64,000 nucleotides of DNA, taken from Ahaetulla prasina (taxonomy: Eukaryota; Chordata; Lepidosauria; Squamata; Colubridae). Where the stretch lies: the NCBI RefSeq assembly GCF_028640845.1, contig NC_080542.1, forward strand, positions 148,427,298-148,491,297, written 5' to 3'. Under the pieces are notes generated by a model. That model saw only the letters and a program-made list of their open reading frames with translations. It was not told where the DNA came from and did no database searches. Below, one piece after another: positions 11,125 to 23,118 of the stretch (its first letter is position 1; the number at the start of each line of letters is the position of its first letter). The translations under genes and the position numbers were made by a program.

Positions 11125-11130
<6 letters not shown>
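11035..11130. repeat. (TG/CA/TA) mixed microsatellite
   Basis: Alternating TGTATG, CACACA and TATATA blocks that abut the 3' end of a minus-strand L2-like LINE. 10901-11034 shows nothing recognisable. Confidence 0.8.
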
Positions 11131-12040
<910 letters not shown>

Positions 12041-12055
12041 ACAAATATATATATA

Positions 12056-13222
12056 TGTAGATCTTTGGTTATTCGGGTTTTCTCCCGCGTAAAATTGGAT
12101 GTGTCTTGGCGACGTTTCGACGAAGTCTCATTCGTCATCTTCAGGCTTCAACCGTGCTTCTGGGAGCAATGTGTGATTGCAGCTGTTTCTTCCTTTTAAC
12201 TGCTAGTGGGGTTTGAACTGATTGGGTGGGAGCTTGGCTGTGCTCTGATTGGATGGGGTTTTGTGCTCTGATTGGCTGGGGTGTGTCCTGTTTGGGTGGG
12301 GGCTTGGTTGTGCTCAAATTAGTCTGAGTTGCAGGGGATCTGAGCTGGTGAGCTGGACTGCTGCTGTTTGGCTTCGTGTTCGTGGTCGTGCTACATCTTC
12401 GTAGTGGGTGTCAGTCTGCTGCATGTATGGATTGGAGGGTTTGAAATGGCTAATGTTGCAGCTGCGGTCTGGCTTCTGGTCCTTGGTGGTGCTTCCTGAT
12501 CAGTGTGGGTTTGGGTGTGCTTCTGGGTGGATGTGTGGTGGTGACATCCTGTGTGGACCTCGTGAGTGTGGGTCTGGTGTCATTCCTCGTGTTAGGGACA
12601 TTTGTCAATAAGGCAGGTTTCCAAATGGCTGGTAGGCGGGAGGTATCATCTCGTTTGTTCATGCTGTGTGGCGTTTTCTATCTCAATGGCTTCTCTGATT
12701 ATTCTGTTGTTAAAGTGTTCAGTTTTGGCGATAGTTCTGGTCTTTTAAAGTCAATATAGTGTCCTGTGACTTTAAAGTGTTGGACCAGGAAGAAGTTAGT
12801 TCCTCTTTTTGAATGAGTTCTTGTGTTCTTCAATCGTGCACTTATTCTTCTGTTGGTTTGTCAATGTATGATAGAAAAACGCCCACACAGCATGAACAAA
12901 CGAGATGATACCTCCCGCCTACCAGCCATTTGGAAACCTGCCCTTATTGACAAATGTGTCCCTAACACGAGGAATGACACCAGACCCACACTCACGAGGT
13001 CCACACAGGATGTCACCACCACACATCCACCCAGAAAGCACACCCAAACCCACACTGATCAGGAAGCACGACCAAGGACCAGAAGCCAGACCGCAGCTGC
13101 AACATTAGCCATTTCAAACCCTCCAATCCATACATGCAGCAGACTGACACCCACTCACGAAGATGTAGCACCACCACGAACACGGCCAAACAGCAGCAGT
13201 GCAGCTCACCAGCTCAGATCCC

Positions 13223-13225
<3 letters not shown>
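12056..13225. mobile_element. Penelope-like element copy with a large inverted repeat
   Basis: From 12056 the terminus (CTTTGGTTATTCGGGTTTTC) leads into about 700 bp whose minus strand codes a decayed protein tail. The same segment is repeated in plus orientation at 12860-13225. Minus 12885-12430 and plus 12870-13140 share a KRPHSMNKRDDTSRLPAIWK-like stretch. I assign it to Penelope-like elements by terminus family and head-to-head architecture; no GIY-YIG domain is visible. Confidence 0.5.
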
Positions 13226-13290
<65 letters not shown>

Positions 13291-13345
13291 CATACATATA
13301 TATATATATACACACACATATGTAGACAGATATAGGCATTCACAT
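13224..13345. repeat. (TA)n microsatellite
   Basis: About 32 TA units followed by TACATA/CACACA variants, directly abutting the truncated Penelope-like copy. 13346-13615 is not recognised. Confidence 0.93.
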
Positions 13346-13615
13346 ATATGTATGTATATGTAGGAATAATCATAAGACACTCCCCCCCCACCTTCAGAGA
13401 AGGTCAAGCCATCCCTGCCTCCCAGCCAGAATGGGCTCAAGTAACACCAGTTAGAAGACTTGAGACAGGCCAAATGGACAGGATTCAGGATAGAGTTAGA
13501 AAACACATAGAATTTCCATTCCCCAAGGCGAAGAAGCCTTGACCCAGACCACCACCCAGGAAACAAAATAGGGACAATTAGAATACAGAATCTTGATCTA
13601 ATCAAACAAAATTTT

Positions 13616-14398
13616 TAAATTTTTAAATTTCTAGATGAATTTTAATCGGCTTTTAGATTTTAAATGTTTTTTTAACATGTTTTAATGGATTTTAGATTTT
13701 AAATGTCGGCCAACTGTATAATAAGTTTTTTAATTTTGTTCTTAATTGTATATTGTTTGTGTTTTATTTGGCTGTAAACCGCCCTGAGTCCTTCGGGAGA
13801 AGGGCGGTATAGAAATCTAATAAATAATAATAATAATAATGGTTGGTGCTGGCCATGCAGGAGGTGACACGAGGCTGGCTCTGGGGGATTACAAATGCTT
13901 CTTTGCGGGAGGGGGTCTTTCCCGCTGCCTTGAAAGAGGCGGTGGTGAGACCTCTCCTCAAGAAGCCTTCCCTGGACCAGTAAACATGTGGTAGCATTCA
14001 ACCTTCCCAGCAACCTGTCCATGTCCTCGGGAGTCACAGGGTCAAAACTATTCCAAACAGTCTCAACAAGATGAGTCTCGAAACTCTCGCCTGGATCTAT
14101 CCAATTTTGGTCCAATCCATCCTGAAGCTGAACGATTTTATCGTATAGATAACCGTTAAACTCCTCGGCACGCCCTTGTAATGGGTCCTCCCGCCCCTCC
14201 TGTTGGAGGAGAGAGCGGGTTACCCGAAACAGGGCAGCCGGGTGCTTATCTGCCGACGCAATGAGGGAGGAAACGTAAGAACGCTTCGCATCCCTCAATG
14301 CCACTAGGTAGGTCCTACTATAGGACCTAACTAGTGTCCGGTCAGCCTCAGAACGGCTGGATCTCCAGCACTCTCTAGGCGTCTTCTCCAGAGCCTGT
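13616..14398. mobile_element. Two rearranged L2-like LINE fragments
   Basis: A plus-strand 3' end (13616-13838) terminates in GCCCTGAGTCCTTCGGGAGA and (AAT)n. It is followed by a second copy in which 13842-13980 reads plus (LVLAMQEVTRGWLW...LLKKPSLD) but 13981-14398 reads minus (EECWRSSRSE-type through MDRLLGRLNATTCL). The two parts are adjacent in the intact protein, so this copy carries an internal inversion. Confidence 0.7.
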
Positions 14399-14449
14399 TT
14401 GTGTATACATATATGTATATGCATAAATGTGTATGTATATGTACTGTTT

Positions 14450-14560
14450 CTATGTGTCTGTCTGTCTGTCTGTCTATCTATCTCTCTATCTATTATCTAT
14501 CTATTATCTATCTATTATCTATCTATTATCTACCTACCTACCTCTATATATTCTATTGGC
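14450..14560. repeat. (TCTG)n/(TCTA)n/(TATTATC)n microsatellite
   Basis: Tetra- and heptanucleotide repeats sitting exactly at the 3' end of the following minus-strand LINE. Confidence 0.88.
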
Positions 14561-15756
14561 ATCCTTCAGTCTCAAAAGACTATGGTATCGTGCTCTGGAA
14601 ACAGCATCTCGTGTGGCTAAAAAAGGCCAATTTGAGAGTGGGAATCCCTTCCACACTGAGGGCAGATACATTCTGTCCCCTGCTCAGCCCCTAGATTTCG
14701 CTGGTTCCGGGACTGCCTCTTTGCCTCAGCCTGCCGAACAAATGTCTCTTCGAATTGGAGGAGGCCATGCTGCGTCTTTAGCCTCCAAGCTGAAGGATCG
14801 GAGGTCAAGCTTTCCCAGTTGTTAACATCCATTCCCAGGCTCCCTCTTGCAGATCTCCTTATATCGCAGCTGAGGTCTCCCTCTGAGGCTCTTTCCCTGC
14901 ACTAACTCTCCGTACAGGAGATCTTTCGGAATCCGACCATCAGCCGTTCTCACGACATGCCCAAGCCAGCGTAAATGTTGCTGTTTCAGTAGTGTATATA
15001 TGTTAGAAATTCCAGCACGTTCCAAGACTGCGCTATTTGGAACTTTGTCCTGCCAGGCGATGCCAAAAATATGACGGAGACAGCACATATGAAAGGTATT
15101 CAACTTTCTCTCCTGCCACACGTAAGGCATCCAAGACTTACTGCAGTACAAGATGCAGGCTCTATAGATACAAGACGCAGGCTCTATATCTTTGTATGTT
15201 CCGTCAGCTTCTTATTAAGCCGTACTCACTTTGTAACTTTGGAAAATGTGGTGGCCACTTCAGCTCAGTATCTAAAGAGAGAGTGTCAGAGATAGTTGAG
15301 CCGAGGTACACAAAGTCATGGACAACTTCCAGTTCTTGTGCAGAGATTGTAATACGGGGAGGTGAATCCACATCCTGACCCATGACTTGTGTTTTGTTCA
15401 GGCTGATTGTTAGTCCAAAGTCTTGGCAGGCCTTGCTAAAACTGTCCATAAGTTGCTGAAGGTCTTCAGCAGAGTGAGCAGTGATGGCAGCATCGTCAGC
15501 GAAGAGGAAATCCCGTAAGCATTTCAGCTGGACTTTAGACTTTGCTCTCAATCTAGAGAGATTAAAGAGTTTTCCATCTGATCTGGTCCGGAGGTAAATA
15601 CCCTCTGTTGCAGATCCAAAAGCATGTTTCAGCATGACGGCAAAAAAGATCCCGAATAAAATTGGTGCGAGGACACAGCCCTGCTTCACTCCACTTCGAA
15701 TACCAAATTCCTTTGATAAGCCATCAAAAACTACAGAGCCCTTCATTTCCTCATGA
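14561..15756 (-). mobile_element. RTE-like non-LTR retrotransposon fragment
   Basis: The minus strand codes GVKQGCVLAP...MLKHAFG...FADDAAITAH...FGLTISLNKTQVMGQ, and after a frame break FGIAWQDKVPN...LRWLGHVVRTADGRIPKDLLYGEL. FADD is the RT catalytic motif. The 3' end has the CAGTCTCAAAAGACTATGG word. Clade is uncertain (RTE-like or related). Confidence 0.75.
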
Positions 15757-15865
15757 AAGGACCAGGGGTGGGTTCGAAATTTTTGTACTACCGGTTCTGT
15801 GGGCATGGCTTATTTTGTGGGTGTGGTTTGGTGGTCATGTGACAGTGGGCGTGGCTTGGTGGTCA
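15757..15865. repeat. 'ACCGGTTC' dispersed repeat fragment
   Basis: Contains GGGTGGGTTCGAAAT, CTACCGGTTCTGTGGGC and GGCGTGGCTTGGTGGTC. It resumes after the next LINE at 16343-16400, so that LINE inserted into it. Other members: 17620-18170 with 18435-18668, 21090-21190, 22686-22860 and 46230-46560. Confidence 0.6.
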
Positions 15866-16342
15866 GAAGAGGGCCGTGAAAATATTTGCAGATCCCTCGC
15901 ATCCTGGACATAAACTGTTTCAACTCCTACCCTCAAAACGACGCTATAGAGCACTGCATACCAGAACAACTAGACACAAGAACAGTTTTTTCCCGAAGGC
16001 CATCACTCTGCTAAACAAATAATTCCCTCAACACTGTCAAACTATTTACTAAATCTGCACTACTATTAATCTTCTCATCGTTCCCATCACCAATCTCTTT
16101 CCATTTATGACTATATGACTGTAACTTGTTGCTGGCAATCCTTATGATTTATATTGATATATTGATCATCAATTGTGTTGTAAATGTTGTACCTTGATGA
16201 ACGTATCTTTTCTTTTATGTACACTGAGAGCATATGCACCAAGACAAATTCCTTGTGTGTCCAATCACACTTGGCCAATAAAAAATTCTATTCTATTCTA
16301 TTCTATTCTATTCTATTCTATTCTATTCTATTCTATTCTATG
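15866..16342 (+). mobile_element. CR1/L3-type (Snake1-like) LINE 3' end
   Basis: About 480 bp ending GGCCAATAAAAAATTCTATT followed by ten or so ATTCT units (16288-16340). It is the same family as at 8245-8850 and is inserted into an ACCGGTTC repeat. Confidence 0.78.
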
Positions 16343-16554
16343 TGACTGGGTGGGTGTGGCCAACTTGATGTCACTCACGTCAAAGGTTAGAGTGCCTGGC
16401 CACTACTCACGTCAAAGGTCTCAACGAGATACAATTTCCCGTTCTATTTATTTACTACTGAATATCCAAAATATACTATTAAATCCTATGTAGATATGCA
16501 ATATGTGTACATACATATTACATAGTATAGAGTGTATAGGCACACAAAAAGATA

Positions 16555-16606
16555 CATTATCTACTATATATAGATATAGATATATAGATATAGATATATA
16601 CTGTAT

Positions 16607-16650
<44 letters not shown>
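16555..16650. repeat. (TAGATA)n and (CA)n microsatellites
   Basis: TAGATATAGATA blocks followed by about 18 CA units (16611-16648). The rest of 16400-16825 holds nothing I recognise. Confidence 0.9.
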
Positions 16651-16827
16651 CTTCTAAAACTATACACATTCAACCTCACTTACTACATTTGGAAAAACTT
16701 TCCACTTTCTGCCACACATTTAACTATAACTTCTGTACATTTAGAACATAAGAAACACCTTAAGATGTTCTTCCCTAACTTGCACATGACTGTTAGAGCC
16801 AGGAGAGAACATGGATTGAGTAAAATG

Positions 16828-17090
16828 TGGTGAAACTCACTTAACAATGCTCTTGCTTAGCAACCAAAATTTTGGGCTCAATTCTGGTCATAAGTCAAGG
16901 ACTATCTCTGCTTTCCTCTGCATGGCAGCCTTGTCCTAGTAAACTCCTTCTCCTTTCTGGCAATTTTCCTCTCTGTTAGAGGCACCAAAATAATCTAGAC
17001 GATGTAAGGTTTCGTGCTGGACCAGGGGGTTGGATTAGATGGCCTCTAAGGTCCCTTCCAGCCCTAGATTGCTGTCCTATTTCAAAACGT
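16828..17090. mobile_element. MITE terminus and CR1 3' end fragment
   Basis: 16828-16910 is the right end of a Tigger-like MITE (TCATAAGTCAAGGACTATC). 17005-17085 is a CR1 3' end (GACCAGGGGGTTGGATTAGA...GGTCCCTTCCAGCCC). Confidence 0.65.
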
Positions 17091-17134
17091 CTTCTGAAGC
17101 CAAGTCTAGTGCCAGGGTTTGTGGTCCTTCCTTC

Positions 17135-17605
17135 CTCTTCTTTCTCTCTCTCTCTTTCTGTTACTTTCTCTTTCTTCTTTCTTTATCTCTTTCTTGTCTC
17201 TCCCTTCCTCTTACTCTTTTTCTTTGTCTCTATTTCTTTCATTCTTTCTTTTCTCTTTCTTTCTTTTTCTTTCTTGTCTCTTTCTCTTTTTCTTTCTTTC
17301 TCTCTTTCTTTCTTCTCTCCCTTTCTTGTCTCTCCTTTTTTTCTTTCTCTTTTTCTTTCATTCTTTCTTTTCTCTCTCTCCCTTTCTTTCTTTCTTTCTT
17401 TTCTCTCTTGTCTCTCTCTCTCTCTTTTCTTGTCTTTTTTCTTACCTTTTTTCTTTTCTTTTTCTTTCTTGTCTCTCTCTCTCTCTTTCTTTCTTTCCTC
17501 TCCCTTTATTTCTCTTTTTCTCTTTCTTTCCTTCTCTTTTTCTCGTTTTCTTTCTTTCTCTATCTCTCTCTCTATCTCTCTCCCTCCCTTCCTCCTTCAA
17601 AGTCT
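17135..17605. repeat. Pyrimidine-rich (CTTT/TCTC)n tract
   Basis: About 470 bp almost free of purines on the plus strand. The long Ser/Phe/Leu open frames here are repeat artefacts. Mirror-like segments could form triplexes; this is inference. Confidence 0.93.
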
Positions 17606-18170
17606 AGGAGTGTGAGACCAGGAGGCCCGAGAGAAAGTGCTAAACAGCAGTGGCGGAACCCAGAATGGGGGCTTCACATGGGGACCAAAATGGGAGCTTC
17701 AGGATTTGGCGGTGGCGGCGGTAACGCGGTGGCGGTAACAGTGGCAGCAGTAATGGTGGCAGTGGCAGGGCATGCGGTGGCAGCAGTAGCGGCAGCTGCG
17801 GGCCACCCCAGGAACTTTTCCTGGGTGGCTTTTGCCACAACAGGCAACGGCAGCTGCAACAGGCCATCCCGGAACTCCCAGAGACTTTTCCTGGGCGGCT
17901 TTTGCTGTGGCAGGCATTGGTGGCAGGCAAACATGGCATGGCCGCAGGGAAGGGAATAGGCTGCTAGCTGCCTTTCTAATGGCCGGAGGCCCCTGACATG
18001 CTTGTCTCCCTTCCACGTATCCTTCCTGGTGGTCCCGTGACAGGCCCGCTTGCCTGCCTTCCTCTCTCACCACCGCCTGTTTGTTTGGATGCTTACCTTA
18101 CTCAGCAAATGGTCCAGAGTCGGGAAGGCAAGCTGAATTTTCGGTCGCTGCTGAAAAGCCGCTTTTTTTA
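17606..18170. repeat. GGC/GCA-rich part of the ACCGGTTC repeat
   Basis: GGTGGCGGCGGTAACGCGG-like interior and two copies of an AACTTTTCCTGG(G) motif. The element is split by the SINE that follows and resumes at 18435. Confidence 0.5.
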
Positions 18171-18434
18171 AAAAATTTGCATTTATATCCCGCCCTTCTC
18201 CGAAGACTCAGGGCGGTTTACACAGTGTTAAGCAATAGTCTTCATCCATTTGTATATTATATACAAAGTCAACTTATTGCCCTCAACAATCTGGGTCCTC
18301 ATTTTACCTACCTTATAAAGGATGGAAGGCTGAGTCAACCTTGGGCCTGGTGGGACTTGAACCTGCAGTAATTGCAAGCAGCTGCTGTTAATAACAGACA
18401 GACTTAGTCTGCTGAGCCACCAGAGGCCAAAAAG
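18171..18434 (-). mobile_element. tRNA-derived SINE with L2-like tail
   Basis: Full-length minus copy: A-rich end with GCATTTATATCCCGCCCTTC at 18177, and a head ending GCTGAGCCACCAGAGG near 18426. It is the same family as at 5219 and 22255. Confidence 0.8.
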
Positions 18435-18668
18435 TGCCAGAATGAAAAAGCTGCTGCTGTCGCCGCCATGTTCTTTGTGCATGTGCATCCCATTGGACTT
18501 GCAAGGCAATGGGATGCGCATGCGTGAAGAACATGGTGGTGATGAACATGGCAGCCGGGGCGAGCAACCGGCGATCGATTCAGGGACGTGGCCAGCCAGC
18601 TATTACTACCGACTACATTTTTTTACTACCGGTTCTCCCAAACCGGTGCAAACCGGTAGCAACCCACC
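18435..18668. repeat. ACCGGTTC repeat end with hairpin
   Basis: An imperfect inverted repeat at about 18468-18533 (ATGTTCTTTGTGCATGTGCA against TGCGCATGCGTGAAGAACAT) is followed by CCGGTGCAAACCGGTAGC and the family end AACCCACCACTGG. Confidence 0.6.
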
Positions 18669-20560
18669 ACTGGAAAGGACCTGATGATGTTGAGGAGCAG
18701 AGGTGGACATTTAATCTTGGGGAGAATTTTATAAAGGCTGTCCCTACTAACCAAGTCAAAAGCCTTCGTAAGATATAGTTCAGTGGTTCTGAAATCACGT
18801 CTGCCAGTTATTTCAGAACCTTGGGGTGTAATCCATCCGGTCCTTCAAATCACCAGGACCGGATGGATTACACCCCAAGGTTCTGAAGGAACTGGCAGAC
18901 ATGATCTCAGAACCACTGAACTATATCTTTCAAAGATCCTGGAGCACAGGAGAACTGCCAGAGGACTGGAAAAGAACTGATGTAGTTCCCATCTTCAAAA
19001 AAGGGAAAAAAACAGATCCAGGAAACTACAGACCTATCAGCCTGACCTCAATACCGGGGAAGATTCTGGAAAAGATAATCAAGCAACGAACACTTAGAAG
19101 CAAACAAAATAATAACCAAAAGCCAACATGGGTTTGTCAAAAACAGATCATGCCAGACTAATCTTATCGCATTCTTTGACAAAATGACAAAATTAGTAGA
19201 CCAGAGGAATGCTGTCGATATAATTTACTTGGACTTCAGTAAAGCATTTGATAAAGTAGACCATAACCTACTACTAGATAAAGTAGAAAAATGTGGGTTA
19301 GACAGCACCACCACCAGATGGATTCGTAACTGGCTGACCAACCGCACTCAACGTGTAGTCCTCAACGGAACTACATCCACATGGAGGGAAGTATGCAGTG
19401 GAGTACCCCAAGGCTCTGTTTTAGGCCCAGTACTCTTCAACATCTTCATCAATGACTTGGATGAGGGGATAGATGGGGAACTCATCAAATTTGTAGATGA
19501 CACCAAGCTGGCAGGAATAGCCAACACTCCAGAAGATAGGCTCAAGTTACAGAAAGATCTTGACAGACTTGAACATTGGGCGCTATCTAATAAAATGAAA
19601 TTCAACAGTGAAAAAAGTAAGGTTCTACATTTAGGCAAAAAAAACCCAAAATGCACCGGTACCGTATATGTGGTACCTTGCTCAATAGTAGTACCTGTGA
19701 GCGGGATCTTGGAGTCCTAATGGACAACCATTTAGATATGAGCCAGCCGTGTGCAGCAGCTGCCAAAAAAGCCAACACAGTTCTGGGCTGCATAAACAGA
19801 GGGATAGAATCAAGATCACGTGAAGTGTTAGTGCCACTTTATAATGCCTTGGTAAGGCCACACTTGGAATATTGCATTCAGTTTTGTCGCCATGATGTAA
19901 AAAAGATGTTGAGACTCTAGAAAGAGTGCAGAGAAGAGCAACAAAGATGATTAGGGGACTGGAGGCTAAAACATATGAAGAACGGTTGCAGGAACTCGGT
20001 ATGTCTAGTTTAATAAAAAGAAGGACTACGGGAGACTTGATAGCTGTGTTCCAGTATCTTAGGGGTTGCCACAAAGAAGAGGGAGTCAAACTATTCTCCA
20101 AAGCACCTGAGGGTAGAACAAGAAGCAATGGGTGGAAACTGATCAAAGAAAGAAGCAACTTAGAACTAAGGAGAAATTTCCTGACAGTTAGAACAATTAA
20201 TAAGTGGAACGACTTGCCTGCAGAAGTTGTGAATGCTCCAACACTGGAAATTTTTAAGAAAATGTTGGATAACCATCTGACTGAGATGGTGTAGGGTTTC
20301 CTGCCTGGGCAGGGGGTTGGACTAGAAGGCCTCCAAGGTCCCTTCCAACTCTGTTGTTATATTATATAACAACAAAGGCTACAAAAAGTGGCTGTCTTTG
20401 TTCCCTGCATTTCTCCTGCAATTGTCTAAGGGAAAATACCATGTCAGTAGTGGACCTGTTGGCTTGAAATCCATACTGTGATTCTGGATAGATTCTCTCT
20501 GCAAGCACCTGGAGCCTCATCAGTATGACACGGGCAAGCAGCTTCCCTACCACACTAAGA
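18669..20560 (-). mobile_element. RTE-like LINE split by a CR1 insertion
   Basis: The minus strand codes QANRSTTDMVFSLRQLQEKC to PLFVAFV at 20556-20363, and then, beyond the CR1, TKAFDLVSRDSLYKILPKI at 18772-18672. These halves are consecutive in the family, so the CR1 at 18773-20362 interrupts one element. No clear target duplication is seen. Confidence 0.75.
18773..20362 (+). mobile_element. CR1 LINE 3' part with inverted 5' junction
   Basis: Codes in pieces PGPDGLHPKVLKELADM, PEDWKRTDVVPIFKKG, DFSKAFDKVDHN, GVPQGSVLGPVLFN and FVDDTKLAG. The RT motif is FVDD instead of the usual F/YADD, and frameshifts occur near 19085-19150, 19650 and 19915, so it is dead. It ends with the CR1 3' consensus (CAGGGGGTTGGACTAGAAGG). 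The first 75 nt (18776-18848) are an inverted copy of the next 80. Confidence 0.85.
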
Positions 20561-21192
20561 AGTTGCTAGCTGATGCAACCGATTACAGTAGCTGAAGTAA
20601 AGCATGGCTTTGCCAGCCCGAAAGGAGCAGGTGGGGGCTCTTGTAAGTGGAGGCAGTTAAAAAGTGATTTTAAAAGCCTGTGATGATCAGGAAACTCATC
20701 TGGGATCGCTAGAGGAAAAAAAGATTTTAAAAGCTCCTCTGACGATTTCAACTGAAGTTCCCACATAGCAGCCCAGAACCTCTTAAAATAATTGTTTTAA
20801 CAAGCTCTTCGGTTGAAGAGCTTATAGAAAACATGTTTTTTAAGATTCTGGTGATGAGGAACTCATCTGGGATCGCCAGAGGAGCCTTTTAAAACATTTT
20901 TTTTTCAACCTCTTCGACCGAAGAGGTTGTTAAAAAAAATTTTTTTTAAGGGTTTTGCTGATCTCAGCTGAGCCGCGGGATCCTCAAAGGTTTTTTACTT
21001 TTAAAGGCATGTTTTCGGCTGAAGAAAGACTGCTTTTAAAAGTAAACAAAACAAACCTCTGATGACGGTGTGGCTCAGCAGAGGCAGGGGGCGGGGCCAG
21101 GGATTTTTGCTACCGGTCCTCCGAACCACCAGCCGCCATCACTACCGGATCGGACGAGCCAGTGCAAACCGGGAGCATTTCACCCCTAATAG
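20561..21192. other. Unclassified repeat-like region
   Basis: Contains short palindromes (CCTCTTCGACCGAAGAGG near 20910) and A/T-runs, and ends in ACCGGTTC-family sequence (TACCGGTCCTCCGAACC, 21111-21190). No gene is supported. Confidence 0.4.
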
Positions 21193-21194
21193 TA

Positions 21195-21600
21195 GCCCTA
21201 TATACAGGTTCGTTCTTGACTTACAAACGTTTGTTTAGTGACCAGCTGAACTTACAACAGCATTGAAAGCAGTGACTTATGACTGTTTTTCACATTTACG
21301 ACCATTGCAGTGTCCCCTGGTCACGTGATTTTTACATTCGGATGCTTGACAACTGTTTCATATTTATGACGGGTTGCAGTGTCCCAGGTCAGGTGATCCC
21401 CTTTTGCAATCTACTGACCAGCGCAGTCAACGGAGAAGCCAGATTCACTTAACAACCGTCTGACTAACTTAAGAATTGCAATGAGTCACTAAACAACAGG
21501 GGCAGGAAAAGTCGTAAAATGGGGGAAAACTCACTTAACGAATTTCTCACTTAGCCACATAAATTTTGGGCTCAATTGTCATGTTGAATACCTGGATATA
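21195..21600 (+). mobile_element. Tigger-like MITE
   Basis: Near complete: starts ACAGGTTCGTTCTTGACTTAC and runs through the full interior, but the right terminus is replaced by microsatellite. Confidence 0.7.
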
Positions 21601-21845
21601 CACACACACACATATGCATACAAATACATGTATACGTACTACAAGTATATATACATAGATATATACACACCTACACAAATAGGTATGTGTGTGTATTTAA
21701 AAAAATATATTTATATAATATAATATAATATAATATAATATAATATAATATAATATAATATAATATAATATAATATAATATAATATAATATAATATAATA
21801 TAATATAATATAATATAATATAATATAATATAATATAATATAACG
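21600..21845. repeat. (CA/TA) and (TAATA)n microsatellites
   Basis: About 26 pure TAATA units at 21714-21842, abutting a minus-strand CR1 fragment at an internal CR1 position. Confidence 0.93.
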
Positions 21846-22254
21846 AAAGATATAGTTCAGTGGTTCTGAGATCACGTCTGCCAGTTCCTTCAGAACCCTG
21901 GGGTGTAATCCATCCGGTCCTGGTGATTTGAACTCGTCTAGGGTAGACAGGTGTTCACTTACCATTTTCTTCCCTATTTTAACTTGTGTTTCTAATCTGT
22001 TTTTTGTGGTGCTGTTTTTGATAGGTTGGATTGTTTTTTTCCTTTTGTGTAAAGACAGATGCAAAAAATGAGTTATGTAGATCTGCTTTCTCCCTGTTGC
22101 TTGTCATCTTCTTGCCACTTTCTCCCAGCAATGGGCCAATTGTTTCCTTGACTTTTTTCTTGTTTTTAACATGTTGGAAGAAGCTTTTTTTGTTATTTTT
22201 TACTTTTGCCGCTAGCCTTTGTTCATTGTGAGCCTTAGCTTTCCTCACTTCATT
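21846..22254 (-). mobile_element. CR1 LINE internal fragment
   Basis: The minus strand codes KKSFFQHVKNKKKVKE, GPLLGESGKKMTS, NSFFASVFTQKEK and PGPDGLHPRVLKELADV, the linker between endonuclease and RT. Frameshifts are present. Confidence 0.8.
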
Positions 22255-22530
22255 TGTGGCTCAAACTTCTAAGACAGTCTGTTATTAACACAGCTGCTTG
22301 CAATTACTGCAGGTTCTAGTCCCACCAGGCCCAAGGTTGACTCAGCCTTCCATCCTTTATAAGGTAGGTAAAATGAGGACCCAGATTGTTGGGGCCAATA
22401 AGTTGACTTTGTATATAAATATACAAATAGGATGAAGACTATTGCTAACATAGTGTAAGCCGCCCTGAGTTTTCGGAGAAGGGCGGGATATAAATGCAAA
22501 TAAATAAATAAATAAATAAATAAAATCTTT
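22255..22530 (+). mobile_element. tRNA-derived SINE with L2-like tail
   Basis: B box GGTTCTAGTCC at 22312-22322, hairpin CCGCCCTGAGTTTTCGGAGA and (AAATA)n tail. The head is truncated relative to the 5219 copy. Confidence 0.8.
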
Positions 22531-22885
22531 ACAGGCTCGGGCTATTTGCTGATATGTGTGTGTATGTATATATGTATATTTATATGTATATAATATATAT
22601 ATCTGTGTATGTATACATAGATAGAGATAGATAGATAAATAATAGAGATGGATATAGAGATGCAGATTAGATATATATGGATCAGTGGTGGATTGTTACC
22701 GGTTCGCCCTGGATTGGGCGAACTGGTAGCGGTGGCAGCAAGAAGCTCCGCCCACCTGCTTGGATGCTTCTGCATATGCGCAGAAGCGTTGTGTGTACGT
22801 GCAACCATGCCCACACCCACAAGCAAACAGGTAGCGACAGGTTTTGAAACCCGCCCGATATGGATATGGATGTAGAGATAGAGAT
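22531..22885. repeat. TA/GATA microsatellites and ACCGGTTC repeat
   Basis: Microsatellite at 22551-22680. 22686-22860 is an ACCGGTTC-family piece (GGTGGATTGTTACCGGTTC, GAAGCTCCGCCCACC, CATATGCGCAGAAGCG). Confidence 0.65.
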
Positions 22886-23118
22886 AGATAATGCAGAGTG
22901 CCTAATACAGAATGCTGAACCCAGAAGGCAGAATACAGAATGAAAAGTCCATAAAACAGAATGAGAACCCAGAATGCGGAATGCAGAATGCAGAATAAAT
23001 ACAGAATGCAGAACGCGGATCCCAGAAGGCAGAACCTTGAATACAGAATACAGAATGTACAGTAGAACATAGAATACACAGTGCAGAATACCAAATGCAG
23101 AACGCAGAATGGAGATTA
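22886..23118. repeat. 'cagaatacagaatg' degenerate minisatellite
   Basis: Variants of CAGAATGCAGAATACAGAAT throughout. The reverse complement builds a longer array at 28960-29410. 23119-23550 is not recognised. Confidence 0.85.

Noticed and set aside
17039..17959. Plus-strand open frame of 306 codons rich in Ser/Phe/Leu
   Set aside because: It is the translation of a (CTTT/TCTC)n tract plus a GGC-rich repeat; all three frames stay open, and no splice or family signal is present.
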